Counted from the first letter of the stretch, positions 43,304-52,556 are shown. The stretch: 64,000 nucleotides of DNA from Vicinamibacterales bacterium (GCA_041394705.1 JAWKHS010000011.1:62001-126000), one strand, 5' to 3'. Program-made: numbers and translations. The notes: a model not told the origin generated them from the sequence alone.

Positions 43304-43500
43304 GCAGGTCTGTGTCGCCCAAAGGCCCCGAAGGATATCGCACTCCGGCTCGGCCGATGCCGGTGGCGCACCGGCACGCTCGCCGGACTAGACTGGCGGG
43401 AGGAGCCACGATCCGCCGCAGCGGAGTCGGCCGCGCCGCCCCCCCGGCCCGGCCCGCCCCCGGACCCGGCGCGCGGACGTCAGGGCTGCAGGAGGACCCG

Positions 43501-44337
43501 ATGTACCGACTCGTACTCGCCGCAAGTGTGCTCGCTCTCGCCACGACGATGGCCGCCCAGGACGTGACGACCGCCGATCTGCAGGCGCTCGAGGACACGG
43601 CCGCGTCGGTCGCCACCGACATCGGGCAGGCCCGCAGCCGCGACGCCGCCCGGGCGGCCGACTTCGACCGCGAGCTGTCGGAGGTGAAGGACGACATCGC
43701 CTACCTGCGCGGCAAGCTGCGGCGCGAAGGCAAGGTGTCGCAGTCAGAGCTGACCGACGTCCGCACCCGCCTGGACCGCCTCCGCACGCGAGCGCAGGCC
43801 ACCGCGCGCGGCATCAGCACGTCGCAGCCGACCGGGGGGGCGCGGGAACTGCCCGTGGGCACGGAAATCGACGTCCGCCTGCTGCAGACGGTCTCCTCCT
43901 CCAGCGCCCAGGTGGAAGACCGCGTCGAGGCCACGACCGTCGTGAACGTGGACAGCCGGGATCACGTGCTGGTGCCCGCGGGCTCGCTGTTCCGGGGAAC
44001 GGTCACGGCCGTGAACCGTCCGGGCCGCCTGGACCGCAAGGGCTCGCTCACGCTGGCCTTCGATTCGGTGACGGTCCGCAACGAGACGATGCGCGTGCGC
44101 GCCACGGTCGCGCAGGCCCTCGAGAGCGAGGGGTACAAGGGCGACGCCGCCAAGATCGGTGCCGGCGCAGGCGTGGGCGCCATCATCGGCGGCATCCTGG
44201 GCGGGTTCAAGGGCGTGCTGACGGGCATCCTCGTGGGCGGCGGTGGCGTGATTGCGGCCACCGAAGGACAGGACGTGACGCTGCCGGCCGGGACGATCCT
44301 GCGCATCCGGCTCGACACGCCGCTCATCGTGCCCTGA
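43501..44337 (+). CDS. Envelope protein with coiled coil and glycine zipper
   Basis: 278 residues. A signal peptide (about 1-19, cleavage after AAQ) is followed by a predicted coiled coil (about 25-105, with LSEVKDDIAYLRGKLRREG). A beta-rich domain follows (about 115-205, LPVGTEIDVRLLQTVSS), recalling TrbI/VirB10-like or SH3-like folds. A Gly-rich hydrophobic stretch (about 222-255, GAGVGAIIGGILGG) looks like a glycine zipper that inserts in or packs against a membrane, and the end repeats the beta motif (LPAGTILRIRLDTPL). AGGAGG precedes the ATG by 5 nt. Function unknown. It converges on vapC. Confidence 0.75.
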   Translation: MYRLVLAASVLALATTMAAQDVTTADLQALEDTAASVATDIGQARSRDAARAADFDRELSEVKDDIAYLRGKLRREGKVSQSELTDVRTRLDRLRTRAQATARGISTSQPTGGARELPVGTEIDVRLLQTVSSSSAQVEDRVEATTVVNVDSRDHVLVPAGSLFRGTVTAVNRPGRLDRKGSLTLAFDSVTVRNETMRVRATVAQALESEGYKGDAAKIGAGAGVGAIIGGILGGFKGVLTGILVGGGGVIAATEGQDVTLPAGTILRIRLDTPLIVP

Positions 44338-44341
44338 CGGG

Positions 44342-44378
44342 CCGGCGGCGGACACGGCGCGAGGCGGGCTGCCGCCGG
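44342..44378. terminator. Candidate bidirectional hairpin between convergent genes
   Basis: CCGGCGGC (44342-44349) pairs perfectly with GCCGCCGG (44371-44378) between the stops of the glycine-zipper gene and vapC. The 8-bp GC stem has a 21-nt loop and no U tract on either strand, so only a weak or Rho-assisted terminator role is suggested. Confidence 0.3.
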
Positions 44379-44383
44379 GGCGG

Positions 44384-44833
44384 TCAGGCGTCGGCGAGCA
44401 GCAGCAGCGACGACACGGTTCCGCGGAAGCCCCGGTCGAAGGTGACGAGCGTGAGCCCGTGCTCGTCCGCGAACGCGGACAGGTACGCGTCCGCCCACGC
44501 CTGCGGCGAGGCCCTCGGCGCGCGCGACCGCGCGCGGAACCGGCGCTCGAGGCCAGCGGGCTCGTCGGCGAAGCCGACGCGCTCGTCGCGCAGCCACCGA
44601 TCGTAGACCGCCCACGCCTCGGGCTGCGTGAGGACGTCGTCGCCCATGACCGCGCCGGTCGTGAGCAGCCGCAGCAGGCCGAGCTGCGTGTGCCGGCAGA
44701 AACTGAAGCGAGTCCCGTCCTGGAGGTCGGCGAACCAGTCGGCCGCCACGGCATGGTGCGCGTGAGCTGCGTAGCTCAGCGCCACCCAGACGTTGATGTC
44801 AGGGAAAAGAAATGACGTCGTAGATGCGGGCAT
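44384..44833 (-). CDS. vapC: VapC-type PIN-domain toxin
   Basis: 149-residue PIN-domain ribonuclease. The N-terminal strand and first acidic residue are FLFPDINVWV (D12); further likely metal ligands are D115 (ADAYLSAF) and D133 (VTFDRGF). VapC toxins cut tRNA or rRNA using Mg2+. The gene overlaps the 3' end of vapB by 35 nt, the usual antitoxin-first order, so translation is coupled. Because the ATG at 44833 is inside vapB, toxin is made only from the antitoxin mRNA. The PIN domain looks complete. Confidence 0.88.
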   Translation of the reverse strand: MPASTTSFLFPDINVWVALSYAAHAHHAVAADWFADLQDGTRFSFCRHTQLGLLRLLTTGAVMGDDVLTQPEAWAVYDRWLRDERVGFADEPAGLERRFRARSRAPRASPQAWADAYLSAFADEHGLTLVTFDRGFRGTVSSLLLLADA

Positions 44834-45029
44834 TCGTCAGTTCCAGGGTCCCTGGCCGGCTGGACCGCACGAGCGGGAGGGACACCGGCGCGGCCACGGC
44901 GCGCGCGGCCGGAGCCAGCGCGGCTTCGGCCGCCTCAAGCAGGAGCGCCTTCACCGACCGGCCCTCGCCGGCGGCCTTGGCCTTCAGCCGCCGATAGATG
45001 GGGTCGGGAATGTCTATCGTCGTGCGCAT
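44799..45029 (-). CDS. vapB: VapB-type ribbon-helix-helix antitoxin
   Basis: 76 residues from ATG 45029. The N-terminal half (MRTTIDIPDPIYRRLKAKA, then GEGRSVKALLLEAAEAAL) is a ribbon-helix-helix DNA-binding domain; the C-terminal tail (about 45-76) would wrap the VapC active site. A TTG at 45041 could extend it by four residues. The perfect palindrome just upstream is the expected autoregulatory operator. It lies upstream of and overlapping vapC. The next gene on that strand ends 54 nt further upstream. Confidence 0.87.
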   Translation of the reverse strand: MRTTIDIPDPIYRRLKAKAAGEGRSVKALLLEAAEAALAPAARAVAAPVSLPLVRSSRPGTLELTNARIYDVISFP

Positions 45030-45040
45030 TGTGACGTCCA

Positions 45041-45054
45041 ACCATATTTATGGT
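45041..45054. promoter_or_regulatory. vapB: Palindromic vapBC operator candidate
   Basis: ACCATA-TT-TATGGT is a perfect 6-bp inverted repeat with a 2-bp centre, in an unusually AT-rich spot 12 nt before the vapB ATG. Its position over the likely -10 region fits autorepression by a VapB dimer or VapBC complex. Confidence 0.6.
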
Positions 45055-45083
45055 AGCACGGCGAAGACACCGGTCCCTCGCGA

Positions 45084-45299
45084 TCAGCGCTGCGGCGCCG
45101 CGGTGGGCGGCGCCCCGCTCGAGCCCTCGGCACGCGCCGGCGTCCCCTCCATGAAGCGGGTGCAGCCGCCGTTGCCGGAGATGCGGAGCACGAAGGGCTG
45201 CAGATCCTCGTCGATGCAGAGCCCCATGGTGTTGTTCCTGATGGCGGCGTCAGGTTCGATCTGCCACCACTTGCACGAGCGGCACAGTCCCCAGGTCAT
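45084..45299 (-). CDS. Small Cys-rich protein (71 aa)
   Basis: 71 residues from ATG 45299, which has GGGGAGG 5 nt upstream. GLCRSCKWW (C-x2-C), GLCIDEDLQP and GGCTRFMEG give four cysteines, enough for a small zinc-binding or iron-sulfur site. The rest (after residue about 55) is a disordered Ala/Pro tail. I do not recognise a family name. The longer in-frame start at 45404 would overlap the DUF4396 gene and is less likely. It lies 69 nt after that gene on the same strand. Confidence 0.65.
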   Translation of the reverse strand: MTWGLCRSCKWWQIEPDAAIRNNTMGLCIDEDLQPFVLRISGNGGCTRFMEGTPARAEGSSGAPPTAAPQR

Positions 45300-45367
45300 C
45301 GTCGCCTCCCCGTCTGCCACCCGGTCCCCACGACGCGGCGTGGCGAAGTCGCCGACACGCGGCGCGG

Positions 45368-46054
45368 CTACATGGGCTCCTTGAGCCCGGCGCGCAGAAG
45401 CCACCAGTTCACGGGGTAGCTCGTGAGGAACCCCGCGACCATGGCCAGCTGCATCATGAACCAGAAGGTCGGCCCGGACTTCGGCAGGGCGTCGGCCGGG
45501 AACCAGACGAAGAGCGCGATCGCCATCCAGCCGTACATCCCGAGCTGCCAGGCCAGGAGCGACGCGGTGTCCGCTTTGAGGGCGGCCAGCAGCCCGTCGC
45601 GCACGCTGAGATCGCGCATGGGCGCGATGGTGAAGTACTGGAAGGCGATGCCGAGCAGGAAGGCCACGCCCAGGTCGACCGTCCAGGTGCCGGCCACATG
45701 GCTCCCGAGGATCGTCACCGGCACGATCGTCACGAACGTCTCGGCCAGCAGATCACCCAGCGTGCATCCGCTCCCGCAGTGCGTCGCACCGACGCCTACC
45801 TGCTGCCAGAACGCCTTGCGGCGGTCCGGCGATTCCCGACGCTCGCGGGCCGTCGGCGCCCGGCCGATCCTGAAGTACGCGTAGAGCCCGACCGGGCCGC
45901 TCCAGAGCGCGGTCAGCGGCCACACCAGGTTCATGATCCACATCCGCTGACGCCGTCCGGCGGCGATGTCGACCGCGATGACCACGGTGGAGCACACGGC
46001 CGCGACGAGCGACGCGACGGCGATTGCCACGAGCCAGGGCGAGGGAGTGCTCAC
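45368..46054 (-). CDS. DUF4396 membrane protein
   Basis: 228 residues with five to six predicted membrane helices. The motif GATHCGSGCTLGDLLAE (about residues 90-106), with its His and two Cys next to a helix, is the hallmark of DUF4396 proteins, which have been suggested to handle copper or act with heavy-metal transporters. The start is GTG 46054 with a GAGG site 6 nt upstream. The 290 nt between this gene and the carboxypeptidase-regulatory gene hold no ORF I can support on either strand. Confidence 0.82.
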   Translation of the reverse strand: MSTPSPWLVAIAVASLVAAVCSTVVIAVDIAAGRRQRMWIMNLVWPLTALWSGPVGLYAYFRIGRAPTARERRESPDRRKAFWQQVGVGATHCGSGCTLGDLLAETFVTIVPVTILGSHVAGTWTVDLGVAFLLGIAFQYFTIAPMRDLSVRDGLLAALKADTASLLAWQLGMYGWMAIALFVWFPADALPKSGPTFWFMMQLAMVAGFLTSYPVNWWLLRAGLKEPM

Positions 46055-46344
46055 GGCACCTCGCCGCTCTGTGAGGCGCCGTCACGGCTGAGATGCGACG
46101 GGGCTGGGCGGGCTCGCCCCCGCGCCACCGTGGCACACGCCCGACCAGTCACTGTTGCGTCCACGACCACGCAAGGAGCAAGCGGCATACCGGCCGTCGC
46201 TCGAGGAGCGGCGCCGCACGCGGAATCCGCGACCCCAACATGGGCAGCACGGGCGCGAGACTGGGCAATGGGATGGCCCGGCGCGGGCGGTCTCGGTCCA
46301 CGCGCCGGCCGCGGTTGAGCCGGGGACCGGCGGCGACGGCGCGC

Positions 46345-47691
46345 TCAACGCCGCGGCGTGAGCACGAGCGTCACGTGCATGCCGTCCACGACCACCGCAT
46401 CCATCTCCGCGCTGCCGGTGTCGAGCCAGGTGCCGATGCGATACGCCGCCCCGGCGCCGAGGGCGAAGCTGAAGCGGCCGTCGTCGCCGGTGGTGGCGTC
46501 CACCCCATCGCCGAACTGGCGGTAGCGCTCGCCGGCGCTGGTCGCCCGCACGCGGGCGTTCGCGACCGGCTGGCCGTCGGCCCGTACCAGGCGGCCCGTG
46601 ACCATCGCGGAGGCCGGCGCGCGCACGACGATGGGCGCCACCTCCACGAGCGCGGCGTGCGCCAGCGTCACCACCGCGGGAGCGCCGCGTTCGTCGGTGG
46701 CCATCGCCGGCATCCACGGGCTCGTGGTGCGCATGCCCCGCTCCAGGTTGACGCCGACGGCGTAGCGCCCCTCGCCCAGGGACTGGAACCGGTAGCGGCC
46801 GTCGGCATCCGTCGAGGTCGTGTCGTACTCGTAGTACTCCTGCCCCTCGATGTCCGCGGCCCGTAGCGACACCTGGGCGGCGGACACGGGACGTCCGTCG
46901 ACGTCCACGACCGTGCCCGTCACCGTGCCGTTGGCGAAGAACTCGGCGTACGGGGTGGCGCAGGCGTGCACGTGCGCGAGCTCGACCGACTGCCGCAGGG
47001 GACCGGCTTTGACGAGATCATCGCGGTCCGTGACGATCGTGACCTCGTAGCGCCCGGCCGGCAGCGGCGCGAAGCTGTAGCGCCCCTGCGCGTCGGACAC
47101 GGCCGAGCCCCTCGCGGGGCCCTCGAGCTGCAGCGTGACGCCCGGGAGCGGCGTGGTCGAGATCGACGGCAGGCCGATGTGCTCGCGCTTCGCGAGGACG
47201 ACGGTGCCGTCGATGCGGGCGCCGGCGCTCGGCGCGGACAGCCCTGCCACGTAGTCGAGGATCTCTCGCGCCTCCGCCACCGGCGCCGTGAACGAGCAGG
47301 TGCCCGTGGTCAGGCCCACGCGCTCGTCGGTCCCGTGGACGACGAACCGCTCGCCCACCACGAACCGCGCGTAGCCGCAGTCGCCGCCGCCGGTGCCCGT
47401 GAGCACGGTGGTGACGCGCCGTCCGAGCAGGGGCCGCACGTCACGGAAACGCACTTCCCGCATCTCGCGTTGCCGCACGCGCGACGTGCCCCCGACGTCC
47501 ATCACCTCGTCGAGCACACGGGTCTCGATCGACTGGACGGTGCCCTCGAACAGCACGGGCGCCCGATCGCGGCCCCAGAGCGACGCGCACGGCGTCGCGA
47601 GCCCGCCGCAGAAGCACGCCGCCGCATCCCGGGCGGGGAGCACGAGGATCGTCATGGCCGCGAACGCGCACGACAGGAGCCGTCTCGGCAT
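46345..47691 (-). CDS. Secreted protein with carboxypeptidase-regulatory-like repeats
   Basis: 448 residues. A signal peptide (about 1-24) ends before CFCGG, an opening like the NTR/TIMP fold that uses an N-terminal Cys. The first part (25-150) includes CGYARFVVGERFVVHG. Three CarboxypepD_reg-like beta-sandwiches follow (about 158-235, 250-330 and 345-440), each with the pattern D-A-x-G-R-Y-x-F as in SDAQGRYSFAPLPAGRYEV, TDADGRYRFQSLGEGRYAV and TGDDGRFSFALG. No catalytic residues are seen. Such repeats usually serve adhesion or scaffold roles. Confidence 0.8.
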   Translation of the reverse strand: MPRRLLSCAFAAMTILVLPARDAAACFCGGLATPCASLWGRDRAPVLFEGTVQSIETRVLDEVMDVGGTSRVRQREMREVRFRDVRPLLGRRVTTVLTGTGGGDCGYARFVVGERFVVHGTDERVGLTTGTCSFTAPVAEAREILDYVAGLSAPSAGARIDGTVVLAKREHIGLPSISTTPLPGVTLQLEGPARGSAVSDAQGRYSFAPLPAGRYEVTIVTDRDDLVKAGPLRQSVELAHVHACATPYAEFFANGTVTGTVVDVDGRPVSAAQVSLRAADIEGQEYYEYDTTSTDADGRYRFQSLGEGRYAVGVNLERGMRTTSPWMPAMATDERGAPAVVTLAHAALVEVAPIVVRAPASAMVTGRLVRADGQPVANARVRATSAGERYRQFGDGVDATTGDDGRFSFALGAGAAYRIGTWLDTGSAEMDAVVVDGMHVTLVLTPRR

Positions 47692-47839
47692 GTTCTCTTT
47701 TGACCCTGCCGGCCACGGAAGGTTCCACGGACCCCGGTCGCAGCCGTCTGCGCCGGCCGCCTGCAGGTCACCCCGAACGCGGTGCGGCGTCGAGCACGCG
47801 GATGCGTGCGCCGTGCAGGACGCGGAGGCCGGAGTCCCG

Positions 47840-50782
47840 TCAGCGTGCGGCCGCGAGCGCGGCGATCCAGGGACGCGCGACGCGGCGCAGGGCGTCCTGG
47901 CCCACCGGATACCACGCCGATCGCCCGTCGGTCTCGACGATCACCAGGCCGTCGCCGCTCGCCGTGAATGCCGCGCGCTCGGGGAACCGGTCGATCCCGT
48001 CGCACAGGTTCACCAGGGGCGTCCACGTCTCGCAGTGCCAGACGTGCACGGCATGCGATCCGACGGTGGCGGCCAGTCGCCGGTCGGGCGAGAAGACGAC
48101 GGCACGGACGCTCGCCACGGCGTGGGTGGCCAGTTGGCGTCCATCGTCGACGGCCCAGATCGTGACGGCCTTGCTCGTGGCCGTCAGGATGCGCCGCCCG
48201 TCCGGGAGCCACGCCGCCAGGGACTGGCGCTGCTCGACGCCGCCGACTCGCCGAATCACCGCGCCGCTCGCCGCGTCGATCAGCGTCGCGGCCCCATCCG
48301 TGGTCTGGACGGCCAGGCATGTCGCGCCGTCGGCGCCGAACGACAGGTGCCTGAGTCCCTGCCGGGTGGGGTCCTCGTGCACGGCGACCGGCGCCAGCGT
48401 GGCGCCGCTGTCGACGTCGATCAGCCGGGCCGCGTGGCCCAGGCTCCGCGAGACGTTCTCCCGGACCTCGGAGAGGATCTCGGCGACGAAGAGCCGGCGC
48501 CCGTCAGGCGACAGGGCGGCCTCCTCCACGCGGCGCGCCGGCGTGCCGATCGCGAGGAGGACCGCGCCATCGGCGGCGCCGAGCACGGCACAGGCCGACT
48601 CGCCGCGCACCAGGAGCCGCTCGCCGGACGCGGCCCACGACACGACGCAGGCCCTCGCCGGCGCGGGCCACGAGCCGAGGGACGAGAGCGACTCGGCATC
48701 GAAGAGGTCGAGCCGGCCGTCGCGACCGACGGCGGCGAGGCGCCGCCCATCCGGCGAGAACACGGCCTGGGCGTACTCCCGTCCTTCGGCGCCTGCGCGG
48801 CCGCGCACGTCCAGGCACTCGCCGTCGAGCATCCTGACGCCGCCGCTGTCCCGCTCCACGGCCGCGGCCGCCGCGGCCTCGGCGGAGGCGTCGAGCGCCC
48901 ACCACCGGCCGGGCACGTCCCGCAGGGCGAGCGACGGGCCGAAGCGCCAGACGCGCACGCCGCCGTCCCCGACGCCGGTGGCGGCAACGCCCCGGCCATC
49001 GGGCAGCACGCGGATCCGGCCGATGCGGCCGCCGCGCGTGTCGACCACGCCGTGGACCGACCGCGTGGACATCGCCCAGTGGACGAGCATGCCGTTCTCG
49101 TGGCCGCTGACGAGCACTTCGCCGTCCGGCGTCCACGCGAGCGCCGTCACCTCGCCCTCGTGGCGCCGCAGCGTCTCGATGAGGGCCCCGGACGTCACGT
49201 CGCGAAGTTCGATCCTCCCGGACCGGTCGCCGGACGAGAGCGCGATCGACGTGCCGGACGGCGACATCTCGAACCGCGAATGGCGGCCCACGTCGAAAGG
49301 CGTTCCCTTGCCGGCGGGCCATGGCCACGCGTGCGTGTACAGCCCGTCGAAAGCGAGGAGGACACGGTCGGCCGCGACGAACCAGCAGTCCTGGTATTCG
49401 TGCGCCTCGGGACCCACCAGCGTCCGGATCGGCCGGCCGTCCGCGGCGTCCCAGACCGTGATCCGGCGGTTGCCCCGGGCCGCGGCGACGGCACGTCCGT
49501 CCGACGAGAAGTGGGCCGACCAGAACGACGACCGCGTCCCGGCGGCAATCGACCAGACGGCCTGCCCGCTCTCGATCGACCACAGGCGCAGGCGGTCCGA
49601 CCCGCGCGACAGCAGGAAACGGCCTGTCGGATCGAACGCGAGGGCCACAGCGATCGAAGCGCCGCGTTCGAGCTCGTGGCGCACCCGGCCGTCCTCCGCT
49701 CGCAGCAGGCGGATCCGCGTGTCGTCGGCCGCCGCCAGCCACTGGCCGTCCAACGAGAACGCCACGTCGTCGACCGACTCGGCGTCGATCCCGAGATCGG
49801 CGATGGGGGTCCACGTCGTCGTGTCCCAGAGCGCCAGTCCCTCCGGGCCCGGACCGACCAGGCGACGGCCGTCCGGCGACGGGCGCGGCAGGTCGGTGCC
49901 CAGGGCCTCGAGCTCGCGGACGAGGTCCGCGGGCGCAGCGGCCACGTCCCACACGGACGCTCGATCCACGTCACCGGCCACCACGAGGGAGGCGCCGGCC
50001 GCGGCGATCTGCTCGGCGTGGTGCGAGCGAGGGCGCAGCGGCTCGCACCTCCGGAGCCGCTGGAGCGCCTCGAAGAGCACGCCATGCCCGGCGGCGTCGA
50101 GCGGCCCGCCTGCCTCGAGCAGCACCGACAGCGCCCCCTCGGGCCGATCGGCCTCGACGAGCGCCCGCGCCCGGGACAGGCCGTCGGCCAGGCGGCTGGC
50201 GGCGATGAACGCCCGCTGCGCCGGCGTCACGGCAGGGTCGCGCGCCGGGGCCTCGCCGGCGAGCCAGCCCAGCGCCTCGTCCAGATGATCCCCGCGCACG
50301 AGCAGCGCATCGGGCCGGCCGCGCTGGTCCCACTCGGCGGCCAGTTGCGTCCAGCGCGTGTGGCCCCGCACCCACGCCGGGTCGGCGTCGAGGACGGCGA
50401 CGAGCGCCGCGACGAGCGCGCCGTCGATGTCCTGGCCAGGCCTCAGCAGCCACTGCGTGCGCTGGGCGACCGGGGGCAGCTCGACGGCGTCCGGGTCCTG
50501 CCACAGCACGGGGACGATGCGCTTCCCGAGGGCCTCCGCGTGATCCAGCTCGGCGCGACACGCGGCCGACGCCGCCGAGTGCGGCGAGATCAGGAAGACG
50601 ACGGCGTGCGAGGCATCGATCGCGCGGCAGAGGCTGGGCCACCACGCCTCGCCGGCGTACAAGCCCTCCAGATCGACCCACACCGAGCGGCCGGCGGCCT
50701 TCAGCCCGTCCACGAGACGACGCGCGGCGTGCAGGTCCTCGCGGGCGTAGGACACGAACACGTCCACGGTCGGCGATTCCAC
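47840..50782 (-). CDS. TIR-domain protein with WD40 repeats
   Basis: 980 residues from GTG 50782 (in-frame GTG 50767 is an alternative). Residues 6-140 are a TIR domain: VDVFVSYARED, WVDLEGLYAGE, FLISPHSAAS, with the catalytic-type Glu E78 in CRAELDHAEALG, so NADase activity is possible. Residues about 145-290 are a helical linker. From about 290 to the end there are about 14 WD40-like blades (for example AFSLDGQWLAAAD, AWTPDGEVLVSGH, VFSPDGRRLAAVG), that is, two seven-bladed propellers. TIR-WD40 proteins are grouped with bacterial immune or signalling receptors in which the propeller senses and the TIR responds. It lies alone, divergent from the MopE-type gene and about 20 kb from the TIR/caspase group. 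Confidence 0.88.
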   Translation of the reverse strand: MESPTVDVFVSYAREDLHAARRLVDGLKAAGRSVWVDLEGLYAGEAWWPSLCRAIDASHAVVFLISPHSAASAACRAELDHAEALGKRIVPVLWQDPDAVELPPVAQRTQWLLRPGQDIDGALVAALVAVLDADPAWVRGHTRWTQLAAEWDQRGRPDALLVRGDHLDEALGWLAGEAPARDPAVTPAQRAFIAASRLADGLSRARALVEADRPEGALSVLLEAGGPLDAAGHGVLFEALQRLRRCEPLRPRSHHAEQIAAAGASLVVAGDVDRASVWDVAAAPADLVRELEALGTDLPRPSPDGRRLVGPGPEGLALWDTTTWTPIADLGIDAESVDDVAFSLDGQWLAAADDTRIRLLRAEDGRVRHELERGASIAVALAFDPTGRFLLSRGSDRLRLWSIESGQAVWSIAAGTRSSFWSAHFSSDGRAVAAARGNRRITVWDAADGRPIRTLVGPEAHEYQDCWFVAADRVLLAFDGLYTHAWPWPAGKGTPFDVGRHSRFEMSPSGTSIALSSGDRSGRIELRDVTSGALIETLRRHEGEVTALAWTPDGEVLVSGHENGMLVHWAMSTRSVHGVVDTRGGRIGRIRVLPDGRGVAATGVGDGGVRVWRFGPSLALRDVPGRWWALDASAEAAAAAAVERDSGGVRMLDGECLDVRGRAGAEGREYAQAVFSPDGRRLAAVGRDGRLDLFDAESLSSLGSWPAPARACVVSWAASGERLLVRGESACAVLGAADGAVLLAIGTPARRVEEAALSPDGRRLFVAEILSEVRENVSRSLGHAARLIDVDSGATLAPVAVHEDPTRQGLRHLSFGADGATCLAVQTTDGAATLIDAASGAVIRRVGGVEQRQSLAAWLPDGRRILTATSKAVTIWAVDDGRQLATHAVASVRAVVFSPDRRLAATVGSHAVHVWHCETWTPLVNLCDGIDRFPERAAFTASGDGLVIVETDGRSAWYPVGQDALRRVARPWIAALAAAR

Positions 50783-51185
50783 GCGCCGCCCTTGTACTCC
50801 CCGCCCGACCGGTCGCGCAACCCTCGCCGCGCCGTGCGTCAGGCCGAGTCGCGACGCGGCCGCGCGCTCACCGTGCACTTTCTCCGTGCGCTGTCGCAAT
50901 GCACGACGCTGACGACGTCGGCGACGACGGCGTCCCTTGCGACACGAGCGTACGGGAACCGCCCCCAGGCGACGCGCGGCGGCGGGCACGCGCGATGTCT
51001 TCGTCCGGCGTCGAACTTGCACGCGGCTGGCCGGCCGGACCTGTGACGCCTGTCGGCTGGCGCCGCCGTGACTGGCCTCCGCGCGCTCCCCACGCGCGTC
51101 GCGCATCGGCTCCCCCGAGTCCGTTCGTCCGTCGCTTCGCCCTCTCCACTCATCGTCAGGATTCGTGTCTTCGCGAGGTCGTCAG
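50783..51185. other. 403-nt divergent intergenic region
   Basis: Separates the TIR-WD40 and MopE-type genes. Short ORFs here are Arg/Pro-rich with no ribosome-binding site, so I see no gene. An inverted repeat (CGTGCA at 50872-50877, TGCACG at 50900-50905) is the only clear structure. A GAGG site lies just before 51186. Confidence 0.5.
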
Positions 51186-52556
51186 ATGCGTTCACGTTCG
51201 ATCGCCGCCCTTCTCGTCGCCGCCGCCACGATGGCACCCGCCGCCGCGCCGCCCGACCCGCGCGCGTTGCCCACCGCCGACCTGTCCAACGTGCAGGTGC
51301 TCGGCACGTTCACTCTCGACTGGCCGGACGGCGCGGGCGGCGACCTGAGCTATGGCGGCGGGGCGCTGGGCGTCAGCGAGGACGGCAACTACCTCTACTG
51401 GTCGTGCGTCACCGACGACCACGGCGTCGCGACACTGGAGATTCCGGCCCTGGGGCAGCGGGCACGCGTCGCGGCGCCGTGCGCCGGGCCCGACCGGGCC
51501 GAACTCGCCAAGGTGCACCCGAGCCCGACGGCGTTCCGGCCGATGCTGGGCGGCGTCCTCGAGCAGAACGGACGCATCTGCGTCACCGGCTACATCTCGT
51601 ACGACAACACCAAGCAGACCGCCTTCAGCCACTGGTGTGGCCCTTCGTTGACCCAGCTCTCCGGGCCCTTCGCCGGGACGGTCAGCCCCGGGCTCGTGGG
51701 GAACGCCATGGCGCCGATTCCGCCGGAGTGGCGCGCGCTGCTCGGCGGGCCGGCGTTGACGTCGATGTACGACCGCTCGATCGTGTCCCGCACCAGCTAC
51801 GGGTTCACCGCGTCGGTGTTCGACCCGGCGACCGTGAGCGGCACGCCCATCCCGATGACGCTGCTCGTCGGCTGCCCGCACAGCGTGCCGAGCTGCATCA
51901 CCTACGGCACGCCGACCAGCAACGACTACAACGGCAGCGAGCTCGCGGGCGGCTACTTCGTCGTGCCGGGCACGCGCACCCTGGTGGCCGTGGAGCGCGA
52001 GTCGTCGGGGCCGACGTGCTACGGCTACGCCACGCGGAATCCCGCGCTGCACGGACAGCCGTACCTGGACGCCGTGTACTGCTATTCGCTGAGCGACCCG
52101 CTCGACATCCGGGGGCCGAAGGGCTACCCCTATCGCCTCGTCGCCAAGCTCTACGACGTGAACGAGATGGTGGACGTGAAGGAAGGGCGGAAGCAGCCGT
52201 GGGATCTCCGCCAGTACGCCACCGTGGACCTGCCGGGGTCGGGCCCCGCCGAGTTCGTCACGTCGGGCGCCTACAACCCCGTGCGCGGCGAGTTCTACCT
52301 GGTGCGCGGCGTCGGCGGCGGCGTGAACACGGTCTACGTGTACGGGGGATTCGGCGGCGGCACGCCGCAGACGGCCGAGATCTGCTTCGACGGCATCGAC
52401 AACGACGGCGACGGGCTCGTCGACGAGGACTGCGGGCCGTCGTGCCTCGACGACCCACGCGCGCAGTGCACGCCGCGCAACCCCGGCCCACCCGCACCGG
52501 ACCGGCCAGGGGCGCAGCCCGTGCGGCGCGACCTGGGGGCGGCGCCGAAGCGGTAG
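51186..52556 (+). CDS. Secreted protein with MopE-type calcium loop
   Basis: 456 residues. Signal peptide about 1-21 (RSRSIAALLVAAATMAPAAA). The middle is a beta-rich region of unrecognised family (about 30-385) with VLGTFTLDWPDG and GGYFVVPGTRTLVAVE. Near the C-terminus, EICFDGIDNDGDGLVDEDCG (about 398-417) is the MopE-type calcium-binding repeat (D-x-D/N-x-D-G plus flanking Cys), known from the Methylococcus copper protein MopE and many secreted proteins. A Pro-rich tail follows. Export and calcium binding suggest a cell-surface or extracellular role; nothing shows the substrate. Confidence 0.78.
   Translation: MRSRSIAALLVAAATMAPAAAPPDPRALPTADLSNVQVLGTFTLDWPDGAGGDLSYGGGALGVSEDGNYLYWSCVTDDHGVATLEIPALGQRARVAAPCAGPDRAELAKVHPSPTAFRPMLGGVLEQNGRICVTGYISYDNTKQTAFSHWCGPSLTQLSGPFAGTVSPGLVGNAMAPIPPEWRALLGGPALTSMYDRSIVSRTSYGFTASVFDPATVSGTPIPMTLLVGCPHSVPSCITYGTPTSNDYNGSELAGGYFVVPGTRTLVAVERESSGPTCYGYATRNPALHGQPYLDAVYCYSLSDPLDIRGPKGYPYRLVAKLYDVNEMVDVKEGRKQPWDLRQYATVDLPGSGPAEFVTSGAYNPVRGEFYLVRGVGGGVNTVYVYGGFGGGTPQTAEICFDGIDNDGDGLVDEDCGPSCLDDPRAQCTPRNPGPPAPDRPGAQPVRRDLGAAPKR

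Noticed and set aside
46055..46344. Gene or tRNA in the 290-nt gap
   Set aside because: No T-loop GTTCRA core, acceptor pairing or ribosome-binding site was found; ORFs here are Arg-rich shadows.
50783..51185. Small genes in the divergent region
   Set aside because: Candidates of 90-150 codons lack start signals and have Arg/Pro-rich shadow composition.
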